Positions 1 through 6,283 of a DNA stretch of 11,340 bases are shown piece after piece. Under the pieces are notes generated by a model. That model was not told the origin of the DNA and searched no databases. It worked only from the letters and a program-made list of their open reading frames with translations. Each line of letters opens with the position of its first letter. Positions within the stretch are counted from its first letter, which is position 1. This stretch comes from Clostridia bacterium (lineage in GTDB: Bacteria; Bacillota; Clostridia; UMGS1883). A program made the translations under genes and the position numbers. The stretch is taken from NCBI GenBank assembly GCA_900768005.1, contig CAAGBE010000048.1:1-11340 (forward strand), written 5' to 3'.

Positions 1-770
1 AAATGTACGGAGTTGACCTCTCCTGTATGAAAGGACTTTTCAGCGGAGGAGATACACTTTCAATTGAGCTTAAGAAAAAAATGGATAATTTCCTCAAAGA
101 ACACGGTGCAACAATTCAGGTGCAGGAGGGCTACGGCACAACCGAATGTGTAACGGCAAGCTGTCTTACTCCTAATGGGCATTACAGAGAGGGTAGTATC
201 GGTATTCCTTTCCCCGACACATTTTACAAGATTGTGACTCCCGAAACCAACGAGGAAGTAGAACCCAATCAAATGGGCGAAATCTGTATAACAGGTCCCA
301 CATTGATGAAGGAATACATAAATAACCCCAAGGAAACCTATCAGACCCTCCGTGTGCATGAAGACGGAAAGACATATCTTCATACAGGTGACCTTGGCTA
401 TATGGACGAGGACGGATTTGTTTACTTTGTACAGCGACTTAAGAGAATGATTGTAACAAGCGGATACAACGTATATCCCTCTCAGGTTGAGAATGTTATT
501 GATGCACACGAAGCAGTGCTTTTCAGTACAGTTATTGGTGTCAAGGACGACTATAAAATGCAGAGGGTAAAGGCATTTATCGTATTAAAGCCAGGATTTT
601 CTCCCTCTGATGAAATAAGGGAATCAATCAAGGCACATTGCAGGAAGAGTATTGCAAAATATGCCCTCCCCTCAGAGTATGAATTCCGTGATAATCTTCC
701 CAAGACATTAGTGGGTAAGGTTGCCTATCGTGAGCTTGAAAAGGAAGAGGAAGAAAAAGCATCGGTATAA
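1..770 (+). CDS. Acyl-CoA synthetase (AMP-forming), C-terminal part; 5' end outside window
   Basis: This is the last ~255 codons of a class I adenylate-forming enzyme (ANL superfamily), which activates a carboxylic acid, probably a fatty acid, to acyl-AMP and then acyl-CoA in the cytoplasm. Counting from the ATG at position 3, the GYGTTE motif is at residues 43-48, the YLHTGDLG motif with its ribose-binding Asp at 125-132, the hinge segment with QRLKRMI at 144-150, and the C-terminal catalytic-lysine motif (PKTLVGKVAYREL) has its Lys near 239. The phosphate-binding loop and N-terminal lobe lie upstream, so the ATG at 3 is probably internal and the frame is open to the window edge. The stop TAA (768-770) is followed within a few bases by a strong terminator. 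The family is clear; the substrate cannot be read from this part, and an aryl or branched-chain acid ligase is possible. Confidence 0.9.
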   Translation, partial: MYGVDLSCMKGLFSGGDTLSIELKKKMDNFLKEHGATIQVQEGYGTTECVTASCLTPNGHYREGSIGIPFPDTFYKIVTPETNEEVEPNQMGEICITGPTLMKEYINNPKETYQTLRVHEDGKTYLHTGDLGYMDEDGFVYFVQRLKRMIVTSGYNVYPSQVENVIDAHEAVLFSTVIGVKDDYKMQRVKAFIVLKPGFSPSDEIRESIKAHCRKSIAKYALPSEYEFRDNLPKTLVGKVAYRELEKEEEEKASV

Positions 771-774
771 AAGC

Positions 775-803
775 AAAAAGGAGTCTGTCAAGGCTCCTTT
801 TTT
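775..803 (+). terminator. Intrinsic terminator after the acyl-CoA synthetase gene
   Basis: A 12-bp stem (left arm 775-786, right arm 791-802, one G-T wobble) encloses the four-base loop GTCA. The A5 and T6 flanks let it work in both directions. It lies five bases after the stop codon and three bases before the -35 box of the next promoter, so it separates the two transcription units. Confidence 0.9.
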
Positions 804-805
804 GG

Positions 806-834
806 TTGACAAATGCCGTTATATAAGGTAAAAT
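806..834 (+). promoter_or_regulatory. Sigma-A type promoter for the glycyl-tRNA synthetase operon
   Basis: A perfect -35 box TTGACA (806-811), a 17-base spacer and a -10 box TAAAAT (829-834, 5 of 6 matches) predict a start near 841 and a leader of about 35 bases. That leader is too short for a T-box. The ribosome binding site AGGGAGG (863-869) ends seven bases before the ATG at 877. Confidence 0.85.
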
Positions 835-876
835 ATAGGATAATGGAAAAATATTATTTTTTAGGGAGGCAACACT

Positions 877-2268
877 ATGAGAAATCAGGATAAAACAATG
901 GATAAGATTGTTGCACTTTGCAAAGGACGTGGCTACGTTTATGCAGGTAGTGAAATTTACGGCGGTCTTTCCAACACTTGGGACTACGGCCCCCTTGGTG
1001 TAGAATATAAAAACAACGTTAAAAAAGCTTGGTGGAAGAAATTCGTTACAGAAAGCCCCTACAACGTAGGTCTTGACTGTGCGATTCTTATGAATCCTCA
1101 GGTATGGGTTGCCAGCGGACACGTTGGCGGTTTCTCCGACCCTCTTATGGACTGTAAGGAGTGTAAGGCAAGACACCGTGCAGATAAGCTTATTGAGGAT
1201 TTCTGCCACGAAAAAGGCGAGGATATCGTAGTTGACGGCTGGAGCAACGAGGAAATGCTCAAGTACATCGACGAAAACGGTATCAACTGCCCCGATTGCG
1301 GTAAGCACAACTTTACAGATATCCGTAAATTTAACCTTATGTTTAAAACATTCCAGGGCGTTACCGAGGATGCAAAGGCTGAAATATACCTTCGTCCCGA
1401 AACAGCTCAGGGTATTTTCGTAAACTTCAAGAATGTTGCTCGTACAAGCCGTAAGAAAGTTCCTTTCGGTATTGCACAGGTTGGTAAGTCTTTCAGAAAT
1501 GAAATCACACCTGGTAACTTCATTTTCAGAACAAGAGAGTTTGAGCAAATGGAGCTTGAATTCTTCTGCAAGCCCGGTACAGACCTCGAATGGTTTAAAT
1601 ATTGGAAGGATTACTGCAGAGATTTCCTCCTTACCCTCGGTATGAAAGAGGAAAATATCCGCCTTCGTGACCACAGCCCTGAAGAACTCAGCCACTATTC
1701 CAATGCTACAACAGATATTGAGTTTATGTTCCCCTTCGGTTGGGGTGAGCTTTGGGGTATTGCTGACAGAACAGATTTCGACCTTACTCAGCACCAGAAT
1801 CACAGCGGTGAGAGTATGGAATACATTGACCAGGTTACAAACGAGCGTTATGTTCCCTACGTTGTTGAGCCCTCTCTCGGTGCTGACCGTGTAGCTCTCG
1901 CGTTCCTTTGTGAAGCTTATGATGAGGAAGAGGTAGGCGAGGGAGATGTTCGTACAGTTCTCCGTCTTCATCCTGCACTTGCACCCGTTAAGGCTGCAAT
2001 TCTTCCCCTCTCCAAGAAGCTTGGCGAAAAGGCTGACGAAGTATATCAGAAGCTTATCAAGAAGTACAACTGCGAATATGATGATGCAGGCTCTATCGGT
2101 AAGCGTTACCGCCGTCAGGACGAAATCGGTACTCCCGTATGTATCACAATTGACTTTGATACACTTGAGGATGAGTCCGTTACAGTTCGTGACCGTGACA
2201 CTATGGAGCAGAAGAGAATCAAGATTGACGAGCTTGATAGCTACATGGCAAATCTTCTTGAGTGGTAA
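877..2268 (+). CDS. glyQS: Glycyl-tRNA synthetase, alpha2 (single-chain) type
   Basis: It charges tRNA-Gly with glycine in the cytoplasm. The 463 residues fit the homodimeric class II enzyme rather than the two-subunit GlyQ/GlyS form. Visible landmarks are the N-terminal GRGYVYAGSEIYGG segment, RPETAQGIF near residue 173, the motif 2 region FRNEITPGNFIFRTREFEQME near 206-227, the motif 3 stretch EPSLGADRVALAF near 331-343, and a C-terminal anticodon-binding domain from about 360. The insertion has paired cysteines (DCKEC near 88 and NCPDC near 140) that may bind zinc. The start at 877 is fixed by AGGGAGG at 863-869. Unlike many Firmicute glycyl-tRNA synthetase genes it has no room for a T-box leader. 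The next gene begins six bases after its stop. Confidence 0.97.
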   Translation: MRNQDKTMDKIVALCKGRGYVYAGSEIYGGLSNTWDYGPLGVEYKNNVKKAWWKKFVTESPYNVGLDCAILMNPQVWVASGHVGGFSDPLMDCKECKARHRADKLIEDFCHEKGEDIVVDGWSNEEMLKYIDENGINCPDCGKHNFTDIRKFNLMFKTFQGVTEDAKAEIYLRPETAQGIFVNFKNVARTSRKKVPFGIAQVGKSFRNEITPGNFIFRTREFEQMELEFFCKPGTDLEWFKYWKDYCRDFLLTLGMKEENIRLRDHSPEELSHYSNATTDIEFMFPFGWGELWGIADRTDFDLTQHQNHSGESMEYIDQVTNERYVPYVVEPSLGADRVALAFLCEAYDEEEVGEGDVRTVLRLHPALAPVKAAILPLSKKLGEKADEVYQKLIKKYNCEYDDAGSIGKRYRRQDEIGTPVCITIDFDTLEDESVTVRDRDTMEQKRIKIDELDSYMANLLEW

Positions 2269-2274
2269 AATAAT

Positions 2275-3462
2275 ATGAATAATCCGCGTGAAATTGTACG
2301 AGACAGATTTATAAAACCTTTTGCAGGTAAAAAACAAGGCAATATAGGTGTTGAACTGGAATTTCCGCTGATAAATAATAATGGAGGCGACATAGATATT
2401 CCTTTTGTCGCCTCCATTATGGATTTTATCGAAGAAAAAGGATTTTCCTGCGTTCTTTATGGGGTAAACGGTGAAAAGCTCTTTATGGAAAACGGAAAGG
2501 GCGATTGTCTCAGCTTCGACAATTCCTATAATAACTTTGAATTTTCCATGATGTATGGCGACAATCTTTTGGATATAAAGGCTCGTTTTGACGCCTACTA
2601 TGAAATGGTGCAAAACTACCTTGCGCAGAAAAACCATTCTCTTGCAAATCGTGGAACAAATCCCAACTACGGGAAAATTGCTGTAAATCATACACCCTTT
2701 GCAACCTATAATATGGTGCAGGAGTATCTGCATAAATTCCCCGGTACGCACGGCTACAACGATTTTCCTGCCTTTATGTCATCGGTGCAGACGCATCTTG
2801 ACATAGCGGAGGAAAATCTTCCGAGAGCATATACCCTCTTTTGCAAATTAGATTTTGTGCGTGGACTTCTTTTCGGTAATTCTCCCGATTTTGAGGGAAA
2901 AGGATGGCGGATTTTCCGTGACTATCTTTGGGAGAAAAGCGGTTTCGGCAATTCCCCCGAAACTACGGGAAGTGTTGACAGAAGCTTTGAAACCACCGAT
3001 GATATTATAGACTTCTATCTTGAAAAAGGTATGTTCAACCGCATCAGAGATGGGAAATATGAGGTTTTCAAACCTGTTCCCATTAAAGAATATTTCCTCC
3101 GTGAAGATGCAACAAAAGAAGATATAGAATGCTACCTTTCATTCCGCAATGTGGAACTTACCTCCCGCGGAACGCTTGAGGTCAGAAGTGACTGTACACA
3201 GAAAAAGGGAAGATTCTTTATGCCCCCTGCCTTTAACTTGGGTATACTTCACAATATGGAAAATGCAGAGAATGCCCTTGAAGCTTTTTTCAAAAACTGC
3301 AACATTGACAAGCCTAATTCCGAACTTAGGAAACTTGTTAATGAGTGCAGGGAAGAGGAAATTGCACCAAAGTTTATTCTTGAAGAACTTTGCGGACAAA
3401 TGCTTGATATTGCCCGTGAGGGACTCCTGAAGCGTGGTAAAGGCGAAGAAATATTGATATAA
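2275..3462 (+). CDS. Glutamate-cysteine ligase-like protein (GCS2-type)
   Basis: It probably makes gamma-glutamylcysteine from glutamate, cysteine and ATP in the cytoplasm, or a related gamma-glutamyl amide. Supporting motifs are GVELEFPLI at residues 25-33 (the acidic metal/ATP-binding strand of the family), YNNFEFSM near 85-92, a central HTPFATYN and FPAFMSSVQTHLD region, and a C-terminal TSRGTLEVRSDC strand near 298-309. At 395 residues it is a single ligase domain; no glutathione synthetase domain is fused and none follows. The ATG is six bases after the glyQS stop and has no good ribosome binding site, so it is probably co-transcribed and translationally coupled. The coding region contains a 15-bp perfect inverted repeat (2378-2420), and its stop codon lies inside the terminator palindrome. 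The family is fairly sure, the exact product less so. Confidence 0.75.
   Translation: MNNPREIVRDRFIKPFAGKKQGNIGVELEFPLINNNGGDIDIPFVASIMDFIEEKGFSCVLYGVNGEKLFMENGKGDCLSFDNSYNNFEFSMMYGDNLLDIKARFDAYYEMVQNYLAQKNHSLANRGTNPNYGKIAVNHTPFATYNMVQEYLHKFPGTHGYNDFPAFMSSVQTHLDIAEENLPRAYTLFCKLDFVRGLLFGNSPDFEGKGWRIFRDYLWEKSGFGNSPETTGSVDRSFETTDDIIDFYLEKGMFNRIRDGKYEVFKPVPIKEYFLREDATKEDIECYLSFRNVELTSRGTLEVRSDCTQKKGRFFMPPAFNLGILHNMENAENALEAFFKNCNIDKPNSELRKLVNECREEEIAPKFILEELCGQMLDIAREGLLKRGKGEEILI
2378..2420. repeat. 15-bp perfect inverted repeat inside the ligase coding region
   Basis: The left arm ATAATGGAGGCGACA (2378-2392) is the exact reverse complement of the right arm (2406-2420), with a 13-base spacer. 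It starts 103 bases into the gene and encodes residues from about 35 to 49 (around GGDIDIPFVAS). The left arm contains GGAGG. No T-run follows, so it is not a typical terminator. Confidence 0.8.
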
Positions 3463-3501
3463 CAAAAACACGATGTGGTGACACATCGTGTTTTTGTTAT
3501 A
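3458..3501. terminator. Bidirectional terminator shared by the ligase gene and the DUF6062 gene
   Basis: A perfect 20-bp inverted repeat (3458-3477 and 3482-3501) has the loop GTGA, a GNRA tetraloop as read on the plus strand. The stem is flanked by A5 and T5 tracts, so it can terminate from both sides. The TAA of the plus-strand ligase (3460-3462) and the TAA of the minus-strand gene (3499-3497) occupy mirror positions within the repeat. Confidence 0.92.
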
Positions 3502-4195
3502 TATCTTTTGCAAGATAATTAATAGCGGTTTTCACTGATTCCTTCGCCTCTGTGGTAAGCTCTTTTCCTGCATTGCGGTAGTCAAATGACAGCGTAAAAT
3601 TATGTAAATTTTCGTACAATGCACTAAGTTGCTTTTTTTGATTTTCCGCGAGCATCATAAGAAATTCCGCTTTTTTCTTTCCGTGAATTTCTCCGCTGGA
3701 TTTTTGTGCTGCAAGGGCAGTATGCTCCAAACAAAGCCCCTTTGAATTTTCAAGCATTTTGCGAAAATCCGCTTCGTTTGCCCACAGGTATGCAAAATTT
3801 TCTGCCGCATCGGACATTTGTGAATCAAGCTTTTCGCAAAGGGCACAACTGGTGGCTTTTTTATATAAATTCCTGCTGAAAATATCCGCCGGTGCTTCCT
3901 TGGAAAACATCCCTGATTTTTTAGGTATCTCCATAGTTTTCTCCAACTCTTTAATATGTGTTTCAAGCATCAGCGCAAGACTCAGCCTGTTTTTTTTGTC
4001 AAAAAGCATCTTTATATGATTTCTGCAAAAGCCCTTTTCATTTGTCATTTCACGGCTGTCAGGCTCCATCATGGAAGGCCCTAAAAAATATTCCACTGCC
4101 TGCTCCTGAAGCTTACTTTCAAGAGTGCAAAGCGGACAAACTGAGTTTTCCTCCAACGCCTCTGTAAGAGGGATGCTGTATATTCGTTCTTTCAT
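3497..4195 (-). CDS. DUF6062-type protein with two Cys/His modules
   Basis: I recognise it as like the DUF6062 proteins of Clostridia, which have no known function. The 232-residue protein has no signal peptide or membrane segment. It carries two similar modules: C20-P-L-C23 followed by G-F-C57-R-N-H60, and C117-A-L-C120 followed by G-L-C155-L-E-H158. Each is a CxLC pair, then 36-37 residues on a KG[FL]CxxH, then an alpha-helical stretch. This pattern suggests duplicated metal-binding units, but no enzyme motif is visible. I chose the ATG at 4195 because GAGGTG (4207-4202) sits six bases upstream. A GTG at 4204 is in frame but lies within that ribosome binding site. The gene is divergent from sigK and convergent with the ligase gene. 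Confidence 0.8.
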   Translation of the reverse strand: MKERIYSIPLTEALEENSVCPLCTLESKLQEQAVEYFLGPSMMEPDSREMTNEKGFCRNHIKMLFDKKNRLSLALMLETHIKELEKTMEIPKKSGMFSKEAPADIFSRNLYKKATSCALCEKLDSQMSDAAENFAYLWANEADFRKMLENSKGLCLEHTALAAQKSSGEIHGKKKAEFLMMLAENQKKQLSALYENLHNFTLSFDYRNAGKELTTEAKESVKTAINYLAKDI

Positions 4196-4216
4196 ATAGT
4201 TCACCTCAATAAACCT

Positions 4217-4245
4217 ATTTTATCACAAAATTTATCATATTACAA
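4217..4245 (-). promoter_or_regulatory. Possible sigma-A promoter for the DUF6062 gene
   Basis: Read on the minus strand there is TTGTAA (4245-4240, 4 of 6 matches to the -35 consensus), a 17-base spacer and TAAAAT (4222-4217, 5 of 6 matches). The predicted start near 4210 leaves only about 15 bases before the ATG, which still covers the ribosome binding site. The -35 overlaps the candidate sigK promoter on the other strand. Confidence 0.5.
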
Positions 4246-4261
4246 GTATGGGACATACACG
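4235..4261 (+). promoter_or_regulatory. Possible sigma-E-like promoter for sigK
   Basis: TCATATT (4235-4241) fits the Bacillus sigma-E -35 pattern KMATATT, and CATACACG (4254-4261) fits the -10 pattern CATACAHT at 7 of 8 positions. The spacer is 12 bases where 14-15 is usual, which is the main doubt. In Bacillus, sigK is transcribed by sigma-E RNA polymerase with SpoIIID. Transcription from here would start just before the hairpin at 4271. Confidence 0.4.
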
Positions 4262-4270
4262 AATTTAAGA

Positions 4271-4306
4271 ATCTCCGAATATAGTGTTAATCGGAGGTGT
4301 TTTTTT
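4271..4306 (+). promoter_or_regulatory. Leader hairpin with U-run that contains the sigK ribosome binding site
   Basis: Bases 4271-4278 pair with 4291-4298 (8 bp, one G-U) around a 12-base loop, and T7 follows at 4300-4306. The 3' arm includes most of the Shine-Dalgarno sequence GGAGGTG (4293-4299). The element could act as an attenuator, block ribosome entry, or simply be a stable 5' end. Confidence 0.5.
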
Positions 4307-4308
4307 CG

Positions 4309-4977
4309 ATGTTTAATTTTTTAAAAATAAAAAAATACTTCGAAAGCGGAAATGTGTATCTTCTTCAGGGCAGTAGCTTCCCCGAACCGCTGACTGATTC
4401 GGAGGAGAGGTATTATCTCAGGAAAATGCACGAGGGAGATGAGAATGCAAAAAATATACTTATTGAGCATAATCTCAGACTTGTTGCACATATTGTCAAG
4501 AAATACCCATCTGCAGGGGAGAATGATGACCTCATTTCCATTGGCACCATAGGACTAATAAAGGGAATTTCTTCATATGATACCAATAAAAAAACCAAGC
4601 TTGCCACCTATGTTGCAAGGTGTATAGAAAATGAAATACTTATGGTTATCAGGAAAGACAAGAAATATGTCAATCAGGTGTCGCTCAATGAACCGATAGG
4701 TTTTGACAGCGACGGAAACGAAGTGTCGCTGATGGATGTACTCCAGAGTGATACTGAGGACATCTGCGAAAAAATTGACAAGGAAAATATGATAGCATTA
4801 CTGCACAGAAAAATAAAAACGACTCTTGCGGAAAGGGAACAGCAGATTTTGTGCCTGCGTTACGGTCTTTTCGGGATGAAAGCCCTGCCGCAGAGGGAGG
4901 TTGCCGATATTTTAGGAATCAGCCGAAGCTATGTTTCAAGGATTGAAACCAAAGCTATTGATAAACTATGTGAATAA
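4309..4977 (+). CDS. sigK: Sporulation RNA polymerase sigma factor, SigK type
   Basis: It directs RNA polymerase to late mother-cell genes during sporulation. The 222 residues carry region 2 (NILIEHNLRLVAHIVKKY, then DLISIGTIGLIKGI and the promoter-melting segment KLATYVARCIENEILM), the linker VSLNEPIGFDSDGNEVSLMDVL, and a region 4 helix-turn-helix ending in REVADILGISRSYVSRIE. LRLVAHIVKKY and the VSLNEPIG linker fit sigma-K better than sigma-E, whose counterparts as I remember them read LRLVVYIARKF and VSFDEPLN. The gene is continuous, with no skin-type element. About 23 residues precede FPEPLT, fewer than in Bacillus pro-sigma-K but perhaps enough for a short pro-sequence. I chose the ATG at 4309, nine bases after GGAGGTG (4293-4299); the in-frame GTG at 4297 overlaps that site. 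It converges with enolase. Confidence 0.88.
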   Translation: MFNFLKIKKYFESGNVYLLQGSSFPEPLTDSEERYYLRKMHEGDENAKNILIEHNLRLVAHIVKKYPSAGENDDLISIGTIGLIKGISSYDTNKKTKLATYVARCIENEILMVIRKDKKYVNQVSLNEPIGFDSDGNEVSLMDVLQSDTEDICEKIDKENMIALLHRKIKTTLAEREQQILCLRYGLFGMKALPQREVADILGISRSYVSRIETKAIDKLCE

Positions 4978-5014
4978 GAAAGGGCGTGTGAATTTCACAC
5001 GCCCTTTCTTATTC
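4972..5014. terminator. Bidirectional terminator shared by sigK and enolase
   Basis: This 43-base palindrome has 21-base arms (4972-4992 and 4994-5014) around one central base; physically the loop is about five bases (AATTT). The AAGAAAGGGCGTG stem gives A-rich and T-rich flanks on both sides. The last codon GAA and stop TAA of both convergent genes lie in mirror positions: 4972-4977 for sigK and 5014-5009 for enolase. Confidence 0.9.
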
Positions 5015-6283
5015 GGTACATAACTCTTCTTCGATTCTTAAAAGTCTGTTATATTTGCTTGTTCTGTCTGTTCTGGAGGGAGCACCCGTCTTAATCTGCC
5101 CTGCATTTACTGCGACAGCAATATCGGCAATGGTTGTGTCCTCGGTTTCACCGCTGCGGTGGGAGATAATGGTGTTGTAACCGCTTCTTTTCGCAAGCTC
5201 TATTGCATCAAGGGACTCGGTAAGGGTACCTATCTGGTTAACCTTTACAAGAATTGCGTTGGCAGAATTTAGGTCAATACCCTTTTGCAGACGCTTGGTA
5301 TTGGTTACAAAAAGGTCGTCACCCACAAGCTGAATTTTATTTCCAAGCTTTGCCGTAATTTCTCTCCAACCGTCCCAGTCCTCCTCACTCATTGCATCCT
5401 CAATGGAGCAGATAGGATAGCGTTTTGTCCAATCCTCCCAGAAAGAAATCATTTCCTCGCGGGTAAGATAATTACCTTGCTTCCAGAAGGAGTAACAACC
5501 CTCTTTGCCGTCGCTTTTTGCGGCTTCATACATTTCGGTAGTGGCAGGGTCAAGGGCAATCTTGAAATCGTCCTCCATTTTATAGCCTGCCTTTTCCACG
5601 GCGGAGCAGATGGCTTTTAGTGCTTCCTCGTCGTTTTCAAGGTTTGGTGCAAAACCGCCCTCGTCACCGACAGCGGTGGAGTAGCCCTTTTCTTTTAGTA
5701 CCCCTGCAAGCGTGTGGAAAACCTCAACGCATTGCCTCAGCCCTTCGGAATAGCTTTTTGCACCCACGGGCATTATCATAAATTCCTGACAGCAGATGGA
5801 GTTACTTGCGTGTCTGCCACCGTTTATAATATTCATCATAGGCACGGGCAGAATGTGGGCATTTGTACCGCCTATATAACGGTATAAGCTTACACCGAGA
5901 GAATTTGCCGCCGCCTTTGCAACGGCAAGGGATACGCTCAGAATTGCGTTTGCGCCAAGCTTGTGCTTGTTGTCGCTTGAATCAAGACTGCACAAAAGTG
6001 CGTCAATTTTTCTTTGATTAAAAGGGTTTGCACCTTTCAGCTCGTCATTTATGACGGTGTTGACGTTATGAACAGCTTTTAATACACCTTTCCCGCCGTA
6101 ACGGTCCTTGTCCTTGTCACGAAGCTCGTAAGCTTCAAATGCCCCCGTAGAAGCACCCGACGGGACTGCGGCGGTGGCAAAGGTGCCGTCGTCAAGGAAA
6201 ACCTCTGTTTCAATGGTGGGATTTCCTCTTGAATCCAGAATTTCCCTCGCGTGAATAAATGCGATTTCAGGATAAAATAGCAT
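5009..6283 (-). CDS. eno: Enolase (phosphopyruvate hydratase)
   Basis: It interconverts 2-phosphoglycerate and phosphoenolpyruvate in glycolysis, in the cytoplasm and with Mg2+. Its 424 residues are near the usual ~430. Visible landmarks are AREILDSRGNPT (12-23), the mobile loop SGASTG (42-47), VGDEGGFAP with the catalytic Glu near 207, the metal ligands in IALDPATTE, SIEDAM and LVGDDLFVTN, the catalytic-Lys strand ILVKVNQIGTLTE, and the signature ISHRSGETEDTTIADIAV. The segment after NIINGGRH reads ASNSICCQEFM, less typical than the common ADNNVDIQEFM. The ATG at 6283 lies ten bases after AAGGAG (6299-6294). That site is inside a terminator-like hairpin between this gene and the deacetylase gene. 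No clear separate promoter is visible, so its transcription source is unresolved. Confidence 0.96.
   Translation of the reverse strand: MLFYPEIAFIHAREILDSRGNPTIETEVFLDDGTFATAAVPSGASTGAFEAYELRDKDKDRYGGKGVLKAVHNVNTVINDELKGANPFNQRKIDALLCSLDSSDNKHKLGANAILSVSLAVAKAAANSLGVSLYRYIGGTNAHILPVPMMNIINGGRHASNSICCQEFMIMPVGAKSYSEGLRQCVEVFHTLAGVLKEKGYSTAVGDEGGFAPNLENDEEALKAICSAVEKAGYKMEDDFKIALDPATTEMYEAAKSDGKEGCYSFWKQGNYLTREEMISFWEDWTKRYPICSIEDAMSEEDWDGWREITAKLGNKIQLVGDDLFVTNTKRLQKGIDLNSANAILVKVNQIGTLTESLDAIELAKRSGYNTIISHRSGETEDTTIADIAVAVNAGQIKTGAPSRTDRTSKYNRLLRIEEELCTE

Noticed and set aside
835..876. T-box leader for glycyl-tRNA synthetase
   Set aside because: Such leaders are common for this gene in Firmicutes, but the promoter predicts a leader of only about 35 bases and no T-box sequence or specifier stem is present.
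628..2751. A 707-codon open frame on the minus strand, antisense to glyQS and both neighbours
   Set aside because: It mirrors strongly conserved coding sequence on the plus strand, spans the glyQS promoter and terminator region, has no recognisable motif and has a biased, Cys/Phe/Ile-rich composition typical of antisense shadows.
4196..4204. GTG at 4204 as an upstream start for the DUF6062 gene
   Set aside because: The GTG lies inside the GAGGTG ribosome binding site of the ATG at 4195, which has normal spacing.
4297..4308. GTG at 4297 as an upstream start for sigK
   Set aside because: It overlaps the GGAGGTG ribosome binding site; the ATG at 4309 is nine bases downstream of it and is the natural start.
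4309..4977. SigE rather than SigK
   Set aside because: The region 2 sequence LRLVAHIVKKY, the VSLNEPIGFDSDGNEVSLMDVL linker and the lack of the longer SigE-type N-terminus fit SigK better, and the SigE-typical sequences are missing. No spoIIGA lies upstream.
5285..5620. 111-codon plus-strand frame opposite enolase
   Set aside because: Antisense to conserved enolase sequence, no ribosome binding site and no family-like motif.
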